Positions 45,914 through 55,559 of a DNA stretch of 64,000 bases are shown piece by piece. Position numbers and translations under genes: made by a program. This DNA is from 66-474 sp963771735. Lineage in GTDB: Bacteria > Pseudomonadota > Gammaproteobacteria > Xanthomonadales > Rhodanobacteraceae. The notes under the pieces are model-generated. The model was not told the origin of the DNA, ran no database searches, and saw only the letters and a program-made list of their open reading frames with translations. The stretch is taken from contig CAVYUN010000001.1 in NCBI GenBank assembly GCA_963771735.1, positions 682,001-746,000 of the forward strand, written 5' to 3'. The stretch's first letter is position 1; every line of letters starts with the position of its first letter.

Positions 45914-47414
45914 TCATGCTCCCGACCCGACTGCCGTCGCCGGTTCACCGACGCGCAGCACGCACAGTCCTGCCGCAAACAGACTGGCGCCACCCAGCAC
46001 GAGCGCGTACACCGGCTGGCCGTGGAAGAACCATCTCAACAGGACGCCCAATACGCTGGCGGCGAGCAGTTGCGGGATCACGATGAAGAAATTGAAGATG
46101 CCCATGTACACGCCCATCTTCGCGGCCGGCAGGCTGTCGGAAAGCAGCGCATAAGGCAGCGAGAGGATCGAGGCCCAGGCGAAGCCGACGCCGACCATCG
46201 ACAGCATCAGCCAGTCGGGGTCGCGAATCAGCAGAAAGGAAATCAGGCCCGCGCCGCCGAGGCAGGTGTTGATGAGGTGGCTCGCGCGCAAACCGAGGGT
46301 GCGCACCATCCAGGGGATCACCAGTGCCGCCAGTGCCGCGAAACCGTTGTAGGCGGCGAACAGCACACCCACCCAGTTGGCGCCGTTGTTGTAAGCGACC
46401 GAATGCGGATCGCTGCTGCCGAATTGCACCATCGTGACCGCGGGCGTGGTGTAGATCCACATCGCGAACAGCGCGAACCACGAGAAGAACTGCACCCACG
46501 CCAGCCGGCGCATGGTTGCCGGCATGCCCTGCAGATCGGACATGATCTGGTAAAGCGTGCCGCGGCTGCGGGCGCGGCTCAGCCACAACAGGGCGAATCC
46601 GTACGCAACCAGACCCCCGGCCAGCAGGTAAAGATCGTGGTCGAGCCCACGCCAGTGGATCAACCAGGCGCCGATCAAGCCGATCAGCCAGGAAGATCGC
46701 CCCGCTTCGCCACGCATGGCGATGGCGAAACGGCTGCATCTCTGACTCGGGCGTCGTCTGCGCATCATCGAAGCCGAGCAGCGTTTCCGGCGGATACTCG
46801 CGCGTGGTCAGCACGGTCAATGCGACCGAGCCGAGCAGCACCACGCCGCCGGCGTAGAACGCGTACTTCACGGTGTCCGGGATCGCACCGGCCGGTGCGG
46901 TGTTGGCAACGCCCAATCGCGCCAGAATCCATGGCAGCAACGAGGCCACCACCGCGCCAACGCCGATGAAGAAGCTCTGCATCGCGTAGCCGAGCGGGCG
47001 CTGACGCATCGGAAGCTGGTCGCCGACGAAGGCGCGGAACGGCTCCATCGATACGTTGAACGACGCATCCATGATCCATAGCAATCCGGCCGCGATCCAC
47101 AGCGCGGGCGAATTAGGCATGGCCAGCAGCGCCAAGGTCGCCAGCACTGCGCCCGCAAGGAAATATGGCCGGCGCCGGCCCAACCTGCCCCAGGTGCGGT
47201 CGGAAAAGTGGCCAATCAACGGCTGCACGATCAATCCCGTCAGCGGCGCGGCGATCCACAACGCGGGGATTTCGGACACGCTCGCACCGAGCGTCTGGAA
47301 GATGCGGCTGACATTGGCGTTCTGCAGCGCGAAGCCAAACTGGATGCCGAGGAAGCCAAAGCACATGTTCCAGATCTGCCAGAACGACAGTGCCGGCTTG
47401 TCGGCCTTGATCAT
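45914..47414 (-). pseudogene. MFS sugar transporter (SuT1/maltose-type), frameshifted
   Basis: From ATG 47414 the first frame reads SFWQIWNMCFGFLGIQFGFA and then several helices to about 46705; the remaining helices (LAWVQFFSWFALFAMWIYTT, NNGANWVGVLFAAYNGFAAL) are in a second frame ending at 45914. The GPH/SuT1-type pattern with RxWGRLGRRRPYF is typical of transporters paired with alpha-glucosidases. The span exceeds a multiple of three by one, and a GGGG run at 46700-46703 could have gained a base. The start overlaps the upstream glycosidase stop by four bases. Confidence 0.8.
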
Positions 47415-49624
47415 GGTGTGGTCGGTTCCACCGCGAAGGGCGCGATTCGCAATGCGTGGTAGTCGGCCTCGTTGAGCGGATGCGCACCGCCCTCGCCGCC
47501 GGTGTAGTGGGAAAAGTGTGCGAGGTCGCTCATGTTGAAACCGTTGCCCAACGTGAAACGGCAGGCGGCATGCGCCTTCGCATCGAATGCCGCATGGGTG
47601 GAAGCCTGCACGCCGTCGCTGTGCGGCATGACCAGCAGCACGTCTTGCGATGGAACTCCCGCGCAATCGACATGCAACCACTTCACCGCGGCGGTGATCC
47701 CGGTATTGATCGGGCCGTGCGCATTGGAATAGTCCATCCAGACCCGGTAACGCCCGGTTTGCGGCGCCTTCCAGCTGCGCGGCCACGCGCCTTCGACCGA
47801 CCAATTCGGGCCGACGCAGGTCGCCTCACTCGGCAGTGACTCGAGACCATCCTTGCCCAAAAGGGTGACGCGGAAACATTGCCGGTCGCCGGACTGCGGC
47901 AACGAAACTCTTCCGTCGGTCTTGCCGAATCGCTTGCCGTCGACATATAGCACGCCATGCATGGCGGCATGGATCAACCAATGGTCGCTCGTGCGCGTCA
48001 CCATCGGTGCGGCCGGCGTGGGCGGTGCGTAGAACGGCGCGTCGGTGCGCAGTTTCGTGGGCGGCACCGAGATCGCCTTGAGCATTACGATGGTTTCGTT
48101 GCCTGCATGCTTCGTGCTGCCCGCCACCAGCAGGTTGCCATCAAGCTGCGCGGGACGCACCAGCATGATGCGCCTTCCCGGCAAGAGCAGACTTATGCGA
48201 TCGCGCTTGCCGAACAGCATCGGCACCAGCGAAGCGGGCAGTTCGGGGCGAACGCTGCCGTCGTTCTCCAGGCCGAACACGCCCTCGACCACCATGTCGA
48301 GGTAACCGGCCACCGACCACAGTTGCCGGGGCGAATCGACCACCGGCCCGCTCAGCTTGCCTGCGTCGACGCGGGTCGACTGGGTCGTGACGTCGAAATT
48401 CTCCATGTTGGACCCGGACAACGCCGCACCGCGCACCAGCGAGTGCAGCTCGTGCGCGATGATTTCCGGTTGCCGGGTGACGCGCGCCGCGCGCAGCGTA
48501 TAGGCGCTGACGAACGGCCATATCGCGCGGTTGTGGTAGATCGGTTCATCCGCGCGCTCGGGCCAGATCACCGGGCTGCCGGCGGGATAAGCGGGGTAGT
48601 TCGCCAGGGTTTCGCGCGCGCGCTCGGGGTCGGCAACGCCGCTGGTGACCGCGAGCGAGATGCCGAGCAGGTCGTAGGCTTCGACCGGCAGGCCATCGCC
48701 TCCTATGTAGCTCATGTACATGCCGCGACCGGCGTTCCAGAAGTGCGCGTTGATCGCGTGTTTCAATGCCCCGGCTTGCGCCGAGTAATCCCTTGCGCGC
48801 GGATCGCCGCGCTGTGCCGCCAGCTTCGCGGCGAGCTGCAACGCCTCGTAGTGCAGCACGTTGGTGGACAGCGCGAACGACTGCGCGATGAAGACCACAT
48901 TGTCCCTGGTCCATTCCGGGTAGGTCTGCTCGCGCCAGTCGAGGAACGAGGTTTCGCCGCGGTATAGGCCAATCGCCGGATCGAACACATACCTGCGGTC
49001 CTGCGCCAGGGTGTCGTTGAGCGCCTGCCAGACCTTGTCCGCGAACACCTTGTCGCCGAGCAGGTGGCGTGCGCCGAGGAACCACACGATGCGGTCGGTG
49101 CTGATCGGCCAGCTGCCGCCGGAACCAGTGTCCTGCATCGGATACAAACCTTGCGGGACATCCTTCACGCGCACCCCGGAGAGCTTGAACAGCAGCCCGT
49201 TGCGCGCACGTTCCGGATCGAACCGCCACAGGCCGAGGTCAGTCGAATAGGAAAGGTCGCGCGTCCAGACGTATGGCCACTTTTCGCCGGTCTCGAAACA
49301 GTGGCAGGGCATCGGTTGGCCGTGGTCGAAAGCGCCATCCTGGATGGAAGTGACCGAATCGAGTTTCAGGTCGTCCTGCGCCATCGCGAACAGGCCATCG
49401 AACATGACGCTGGCCGTTCGCGCCTTTGCCGGGCTCGTGGCAATGTGGCGCTTGCCGCCGCCGTAGGTCAGCACAAAACCGTCGCCGGCCGCGTGCATGT
49501 CGGCATGGCGCTGATGCCAGGCGATTCCGTCTTCGGTGTTGCGCATGGGTTTCGCCATGGCAATCGCAGCCACCACCGCGCACAACGCCGCCGGGAGGGC
49601 ACGGACGACGACGCGCACGTTCAT
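47411..49624 (-). CDS. Exported six-hairpin (alpha/alpha-6) glycosidase
   Basis: 737 residues with a signal peptide (MNVRVVVRALPAALCAVVAA). The body has the pattern of (alpha/alpha)6-barrel glycosidases: KWPYVWTRDLSYSTDLGLWR, YPEWTRDNVVFIAQSF, IYHNRAIWPFVSAYTLRA; a C-terminal beta domain follows. Members lie in alpha-glucan loci and are likely alpha-glucosidases, but the exact GH family and bond are not certain from the sequence. Coupled by four-base overlaps with the GH39 gene and with the transporter. Confidence 0.75.
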   Translation of the reverse strand: MNVRVVVRALPAALCAVVAAIAMAKPMRNTEDGIAWHQRHADMHAAGDGFVLTYGGGKRHIATSPAKARTASVMFDGLFAMAQDDLKLDSVTSIQDGAFDHGQPMPCHCFETGEKWPYVWTRDLSYSTDLGLWRFDPERARNGLLFKLSGVRVKDVPQGLYPMQDTGSGGSWPISTDRIVWFLGARHLLGDKVFADKVWQALNDTLAQDRRYVFDPAIGLYRGETSFLDWREQTYPEWTRDNVVFIAQSFALSTNVLHYEALQLAAKLAAQRGDPRARDYSAQAGALKHAINAHFWNAGRGMYMSYIGGDGLPVEAYDLLGISLAVTSGVADPERARETLANYPAYPAGSPVIWPERADEPIYHNRAIWPFVSAYTLRAARVTRQPEIIAHELHSLVRGAALSGSNMENFDVTTQSTRVDAGKLSGPVVDSPRQLWSVAGYLDMVVEGVFGLENDGSVRPELPASLVPMLFGKRDRISLLLPGRRIMLVRPAQLDGNLLVAGSTKHAGNETIVMLKAISVPPTKLRTDAPFYAPPTPAAPMVTRTSDHWLIHAAMHGVLYVDGKRFGKTDGRVSLPQSGDRQCFRVTLLGKDGLESLPSEATCVGPNWSVEGAWPRSWKAPQTGRYRVWMDYSNAHGPINTGITAAVKWLHVDCAGVPSQDVLLVMPHSDGVQASTHAAFDAKAHAACRFTLGNGFNMSDLAHFSHYTGGEGGAHPLNEADYHALRIAPFAVEPTTP

Positions 49625-51180
49625 CCCTTGAGCTCGATCACGGCCAAGCCCTGCGGGGGCACGTCGACCTTCAGGCGATCGTGGTCGAGCGTGGTGTCGG
49701 TGGGCGCGGCCTGGGCGCCTGCCGCGCGCAGTTGCTCGATCTGCCTGCGGCTCGGGAAAGCCGGGCGACCCATCGCGTCGTAGGCCCGGATCACGTTGCC
49801 ATGGGTTTCATCCACGCGCCACACCGTTGCCTTGGCATTGGCCGGCAAGTCGGCGATCTTCAGGTCGAAGTGTTTCACCGGGCCCTTGGGCGTGCCGCCG
49901 ACGTAGCTTGCGGTGTTGCTCAGCGGCGGCGCGTAGTTCCACAGCGCGACCACGATGCTGCCGTCCGCGCGGCGCGTGGCCAGCGCGCTGTCGCTTTTCA
50001 GCGGCAGGCGCGTGTCACCGAGTTTGTGCAGCAATGCGAAGGCGTTGAAGGCGGGTTTCGGGATGCGGTCTTCCGCGATCAGGCCGAAACCGCCGTAGAA
50101 CGGCGTCTTCACCACGCCCTGCTCCTCGAACACGTCGGAGAACGACCAGTAGCTCATCATCGCCAGCTTGTCCCCGCACATGCGGATGGTGTTGGCCATC
50201 CACGGTCCCATGTAGATGGTGTCGGTGACATCCGGCAGGTTGGCGTAGGAGGCGTTGTATTCGCTGAAGATCAGCGGCAGCTTCGGATAAGGCGAAGCCT
50301 TGATCTCGGCGGCGACCTTGTCGATCGCGCGGCACACCATGTCCGCGCGCGGGATCTTCTCGTGGGTGTGGAAGACGTTGTCGGCGGTGTCGTCGCCGTA
50401 GACGTGGGTGCTCACGAAGTCGACCGGTACGTCGTCCTTCCTGACGTGTGCGAGGAATGCGGGGACCCATGCCGCCTGCGCCGTGGCGGGGCCACCCACG
50501 CGCAGGCGCGGGCTGACGGCCTTGAGGTCGCGCGCGGTGTGGTCGTACAACTTGAAGTAGGTCGGCTGCGCCGGCTTGCCGGCCCAGAATCCGATATTGG
50601 GCTCATTCCATACTTCGAAGTACCACCTGGAGACCTCGTCGATGCCGTAGCGATCGACCAGGTGCTTCGCGAACGCCGTGATCATGGCGTCCCATTCCTT
50701 GTAGTCGCGCGGTGGCGCGATGTTCGGGTGGTACCAGAAGTCCTGCACTGCCTTGGGGTCGGACGTCAGTGCCGTCGGCATGAAGCTCAGTTCCACGAAC
50801 GGCCGCACCCCGCGTGTCAGCAGGCCATCGTAGATCTGGTCGACGTAGGAGAAGTTGTACGAGATGGCGCCCGTCTTCTTGTCACGCTGGACCAGGCCGA
50901 CGTCGTCGTCGAGGATGCCGTGGAACCGGATGTAGCCGAAGCCGGTGGCGGCGTGCACCGCATCCAGGTCCCTGCGGTAATCGTCGCGCAACGCGAGCAC
51001 CGCGCGTCCCGAACCGAACATGTCCTCCCAGGTATGCGGGAACGGCATGCCCGGCGCCGTGGCGTCCAGATGCAGTCGAACGGGTTGCGTCGTGGTCGCC
51101 GCCATGGCCGACGTAACGCCGGCAAGTATTGCCAACGCGAGACAAATGCGGAACAAGACGGGCGCGGTTTTCATGGCCAA
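49621..51180 (-). CDS. Exported GH39-family glycosidase
   Basis: 519 residues with a signal peptide to about residue 28. GH39 features: WEDMFGSGRA, acid/base glutamate in YFEVWNEPNIGFW and nucleophile glutamate in LIFSEYNASY, then a C-terminal beta-sandwich. GH39 holds beta-xylosidases and related enzymes, so the exact substrate is unknown. A LacI-type operator is 18 bases upstream of the start, suggesting this and the next two genes form their own regulated unit. Confidence 0.82.
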   Translation of the reverse strand: MAMKTAPVLFRICLALAILAGVTSAMAATTTQPVRLHLDATAPGMPFPHTWEDMFGSGRAVLALRDDYRRDLDAVHAATGFGYIRFHGILDDDVGLVQRDKKTGAISYNFSYVDQIYDGLLTRGVRPFVELSFMPTALTSDPKAVQDFWYHPNIAPPRDYKEWDAMITAFAKHLVDRYGIDEVSRWYFEVWNEPNIGFWAGKPAQPTYFKLYDHTARDLKAVSPRLRVGGPATAQAAWVPAFLAHVRKDDVPVDFVSTHVYGDDTADNVFHTHEKIPRADMVCRAIDKVAAEIKASPYPKLPLIFSEYNASYANLPDVTDTIYMGPWMANTIRMCGDKLAMMSYWSFSDVFEEQGVVKTPFYGGFGLIAEDRIPKPAFNAFALLHKLGDTRLPLKSDSALATRRADGSIVVALWNYAPPLSNTASYVGGTPKGPVKHFDLKIADLPANAKATVWRVDETHGNVIRAYDAMGRPAFPSRRQIEQLRAAGAQAAPTDTTLDHDRLKVDVPPQGLAVIELKG

Positions 51181-51197
51181 ATCCCAGTGTGAAGCCG

Positions 51198-51213
51198 ATG
51201 GAAACGTTTACAT
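51198..51213. promoter_or_regulatory. LacI-family-type operator before the GH39 operon
   Basis: ATGGAAACGTTTACAT: a near-palindrome centred on CG with the core AAACGTTT, the form of many LacI/GalR sites. It lies 18 bases from the GH39 start in the 118-base gap after GH31. A LacI-family gene begins at 63608, though the other operator type in the window differs. Confidence 0.6.
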
Positions 51214-51298
51214 TCGCCGGCCAGTGTGGCCGATCCCAACACCATCGTCCAGTCATCTCGCACCTTCGCCGTCAACGTTGTCATGGATGGAATTCACG

Positions 51299-53660
51299 TC
51301 AATGCTTGGAGGAATCGTGCAGGCTAACCTCCCGTGCAACCCCGGCAACGAGCTTCAACACGGTAACCGGGCCGTAGCGATCGTTGTCGGTCGCCCAGCC
51401 CTCGCCACCGGCCTTCCGTAGTGCCGCTGGTGAGGCGTAGTGCCGCAAGGCATGCCCGGCCATATCGACGCTGCCTGCCTCCAGGCCGTGCACCTTCACC
51501 CAATAGTCGCGCAACGCTGGCTTGAAGGTTCCGGTGGCCGGATCGGTACGGAAGAAAACTTCGCTGCCATTGCGCAGGGTAGTCAGGCGCTGGAGGAAAT
51601 ACGCGCCCTTCTCGTACGCGTAGGTATCGCCACCGTCGTCGTAGTACTTGAACTGCGTGGCATGATCGCAAGGGAATACTTGCAGCGTCATGGTCGTGAC
51701 CGGATGCTCGCCCACCCAGTCCATCACCGGTTGTGTCGGAATGATCGCGCCGGCACGGATGAACAGAGGAATGTCACTCCACGTTTTCGAGTCCACCGGA
51801 TAATCGATGGTGTGGCCACCCGTGTAGGTGTTGCCACTGGTCCAGTCGATCCAGGTGCCGGCGGGCAGGTAGATGCGCTTCATGGTCTGGCCTTGCTCGA
51901 CCACCGGTGAAACCAGCAGCCACTGGCCGAACAGCCAGGCATCGGCGTCGTTGCGGACATTCGGATCGTGCGGCCATGCGAACGCAAGCGGACGGACCAG
52001 TCCCACGCCGTGCGCGTAATCCGCATGCTGGTACGAATAAATGTATGGAATCAGTGCGTAGCGCAGGCGGATCGCGCGGGTGGCCGCCGCTTCGGCCACC
52101 GGGCCGTAACGCCACGGTTGGCGCTTTTCGTTTTCGGTCCCGTGCACGCGGAAGATCGGCGTGAACGCTCCGAACTCGATCCAGCGCGCATAATTCTGGT
52201 CGGACGGATGGCCGTTGAACCCGCCACCGTCCATGCCCCATTTCATCTCGCCCACGTCGATCGAGCTCAGCATGCGCGTGCGCTGCGCGGCCATGCTCGG
52301 GAATCCGGTATCGATGTCGCCCGACCACAGGCCGTAGGCGTAACGCTGCGCGCCCAGCCAGAAGTTGCGGTTGATCGACCACACGCGCTTGTCGCTGGCC
52401 GCACGCTGGGCGTCGTACAACGCACGCTCCATGTTCAGGAACTGGGTGTCCGAACCGACCTCGTCGGCCTCGTCGTTCCACCAGCCGGATATGCCGTGGT
52501 CGAAGCCGTACTCGATCGCGAGATGCCCGAACCAGCGCCGCGCTTCCGGCTTGTCGAAGTCGAGGCGCTTGACCAGCTTGTGCGAGAAGTAATCCTGGAA
52601 TGCCTTCTCGCCGGAAATCCACAGACCGTGCGCGCTGGCATAACGCCCTTCTGCCGTATCCACGTGGATGCGTGGCTTCATGATCCCGGTAATGTGCATG
52701 CCTTCGGCGCCCAGGATTCGCGCCAGCTTGCCGCTGGGGCCGTCTGGGAACTTCACTGGATTCCAGCGGAATTCGCCGTAGTCGCCCTGCCCCCAAGCCT
52801 TCCAGTCGAAATCGAGGGTGAAGTTGTCGATCGGGATGTGCCTGGCCCTATAGGTCTTGACGATGTCGAGCAATTCCTTCTCGTCGATGCCCCACTGGCT
52901 GTTGGTGAAACCCATTGCCCATTTCGGAAACATCGGCGCGGGGCCGCTGAGCTTGGCCAGTTCACCGAACAGTTCCGCGGGCGTGCCGACCAGGATGTAA
53001 TAATCGGCGTCGGGACGCTTGAAATCAGTGACCGTGATGCGGCCCTTGGCGAGATCGAAATCCGCCCCGCCGCAATCCACCAGCACGCCGTAACCCGCGG
53101 TGCTCCACACGAACGGCGCACCGGCGTGGCCCTGTTTGCTCGCCTGCGCCACCCACTTGCCGCCGCGCAGCAGCCCCGCCGTGACGGGCTTGTTCGCCTC
53201 GAAACCACCGACACCGTACAGCGCGTCGCCTGATGCATGTCCGAGAACGATTCGTTCTTCAGACAAAGCCATCAGGTCGGATTGCCGCAGCAGTGCGTGC
53301 CCTTGCACGTCGCTGACCGTCAATATGTCGGATTTCGGGATCCCAGGCGACGGTCATTTGCTTCGAACGCAATGTCACCGCGTCGCCGTGGCGCGATACC
53401 TCGGGCTTGAAGGCCGTTGCCGGCTTCGGCCGTGGATCGATCACGAGGTTCGGCGGTGTCGTACGGCCCAGCGGCACGTAGTGCACATGCAGCACGCCAG
53501 GCGCGACCATTTGCAGCGACGTCGTTGCATCGTCCTGTGCAAGTACGAAGCCTTGCGCGTTGACGCTGCGCAGTTCAAGCGTGACAGACGCCTGGGCGGC
53601 TGCGGAGAACCCGGCCAGCAGCAACACCACGAGTACGCGCATGCGCATGTTTGCCATCAT
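51299..53660 (-). pseudogene. GH31 alpha-glucosidase/xylosidase, frameshifted near the N terminus
   Basis: ATG 53660 opens a frame with a signal peptide (MRMRVLVVLLLAGFSAAAQA) and an N-terminal beta domain up to VAWDP at about 53340; the rest, TVSDVQGHALLRQSDLM onward, is in another frame. The catalytic region has GYGVLVDCGG, FPKWAMGFTNSQWGID and the nucleophile loop GISGWWNDEADE. The span is one base over a multiple of three; removing one C from CCC at about 53340 joins the two parts as WDPKSDILTV. Expected to act on alpha-linked glucose or xylose oligomers outside the cytoplasm. Confidence 0.82.
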
Positions 53661-53985
53661 CGATATTTGTCCTTTTCCCTGAAGCAGGATGCAAGACCTT
53701 TGGCTCGTCATTCCGGACGCCGCGCAGCGGTGATCCGGACCGCGTTCGCAGAGCCTGTCCCGGACTTGATCCGGGAACTGCAAACACGAACGCCGAAGGC
53801 GGCCCGAAGGCGGAGCGAAGCGAACGCGCGCGAAGCGCGAGCGCCATGGATGGCGCGAGTAACCAGGTGACTTTGTCATTGAAAGCAAACACGCCGGGTT
53901 CCGGGTTCCATCCGCAATGGAATTGCGAACGCCCCAGGAATGACGACAAGGAAAGGTGACGCCGCAACAAGTATTGATTGATCGT
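53661..53985. repeat. Intergenic region with REP-like palindromes
   Basis: 325 bases without a gene between GH13 and GH31. Visible: TCCCGGA-CTTGA-TCCGGGA (53758-53776), TTCCAT-CCGCA-ATGGAA (53906-53922), and short GCGAAGC-rich tandem-like stretches around 53790-53850. The first resembles extragenic palindromes of Xanthomonadales. They may end the GH13 message or stabilise it. Confidence 0.5.
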
Positions 53986-55457
53986 TCATTGCAGGATCGC
54001 GCTGCCGTAGGGCGGCAGCTTCAGTCGGCCCGCTGCAATCGTCGTATCCGCGCGACTGTGCCGCAACAGTGCGTGGAACCGCCGCGCCGGCAGCGCGATC
54101 GTTTGTGGCTTGCCGGACAGATTGTGCAGCACCAGCACGTCGCCTTGCGCATCATCGAGTTCCCACGCGGCCACTTGCATGTTGCCGTCGCGCCAATCGT
54201 GCAGCACGCCGTCGCGCAGTTCTGGCACGGCACGCCGCCAGCCGATCAACATCCGATACCAGTCGAGCAGCGAGGAAGGATCGTCTTGTTCCGCCTGCAC
54301 CGAAACATCGGGACCGTCACCGGCACTGCAGCCCTCCCATGTCGTCTCGCCCGGTCCCTTGCCCGCGCGATACCAGCGCATCGGCTCGCGCAAGTGTGGA
54401 TCGGGCTTTTGCCCGCGCATGCCTAGTTCCTCGCCGTAATAGATGAAGGGATGGCCCGGCAACGTCAGCAACATCGCGGCGGCCACCCGCATGTGATCCG
54501 GGTTGTCGTCGAGCTGGCTCATCACCCGTTCCTGATCGTGGTTGGAAAGCAGCGGCGCATCGTCGAAGCGACCATGCGCCGCCGCACGATAGGCGGCATC
54601 GCGACGCGCGAGCGTCGCCCCAATATCGCGATCGCGCTCTTGTTTCGCACTCTGGATCAGCCGCGTGGCCAGCGGAAAATCGAACACCGCGTCCAGCGCG
54701 CCCATCCACGGCGCAAGCTGATCCGGATTCGGCGGCCAGACCTCGCCCACCAGCCAGGCGTGCGGATCGACCACGTCGATGCCGCGATGGAACTCGCACC
54801 ACCACGCAAGATTCTTCTCCAGCACGCCCGGTCTGTACCAATCGGTCTCGAAGTCGAGATAGAGGTGCTGCGCGGCGTCGAGACGAAAGCCATCCACGCC
54901 CTTGCGCAGCCAGAACCGCCCGACCTTGATCATTTCCTCGCGCACCGCGGGATCGTCGTAGTTAAGGTCGGGCATGACGGATGCAAACACGCCCAGGTAA
55001 TGCTGGCCGTCCGGGAGCGCGTGCCACGCAAAGCCGCCGGTGGCACTGATGGCCTTCAGATCGGTATCCGGCTTCGCCCACGTGTACCAGTCGCGGTAGC
55101 GGCTGTGCGGGTCTGCGCGGCCATGAACCAGGGATGCCGCTCGCTGGAGTGGTTGGTCACCAGATCCATGATGACCTTGATGCCGTGTTTGTGCGCCGCT
55201 TTCACCAGGCGCTCGAAATCGGCCATCGTGCCGTACTGCGGATTGATGCCGAAATAATCGGTGACGTCGTAGCCGTGATAGCTCGGCGAAGGGTTGATCG
55301 GCATCAGCCAGATGCCGCTGACGCCCAGCTTCTTCAGGTAATCGAGTTTTGCGGTGACGCCATTGAGGTCGCCTATGCCGTCGCCGTTGGTGTCGTACCA
55401 ACTGCGCACGAAGATCTCGTACCAGACGCCAGAGGGAGCCTGCTTCGGCTGCGTCAT
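53986..55457 (-). pseudogene. GH13 alpha-amylase-family glycosidase, frameshifted
   Basis: ATG 55457 begins VWYEIFVRSWYDTNGDGIGD and continues through VIMDLVTNHSS to HPWFMAA at about 55120; the remainder (DPHSRYRDWYTWAKPD onward) is in another frame. All catalytic residues are in the second part: Asp in GFRLDAAQHLY, Glu in VGEVWPP and Asp in LSNHDQERV. The break is at GCGC near 55118, and the span is two over a multiple of three. No signal peptide is seen. Repair by one added base or two removed bases gives about 490 residues. Confidence 0.82.
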
Positions 55458-55559
55458 GGACGCAGCCGAGGCCGGTGAATCGCGGCGGAGAGCAGGCGGA
55501 ACAAACCGACGCGCCGGCTGACGAGTGCAATCCGGGCAAGGCGCAGGCGTCGATGAAGA

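Noticed and set aside
45715..46086. A 123-codon plus-strand frame (MYGWEVFVHRPSMPG) crossing the tRNA copy
   Set aside because: It has an AGGGAGA site but runs into the att-like repeat and then antisense to the transporter gene; at best a gene truncated by the insertion, with no recognisable family.
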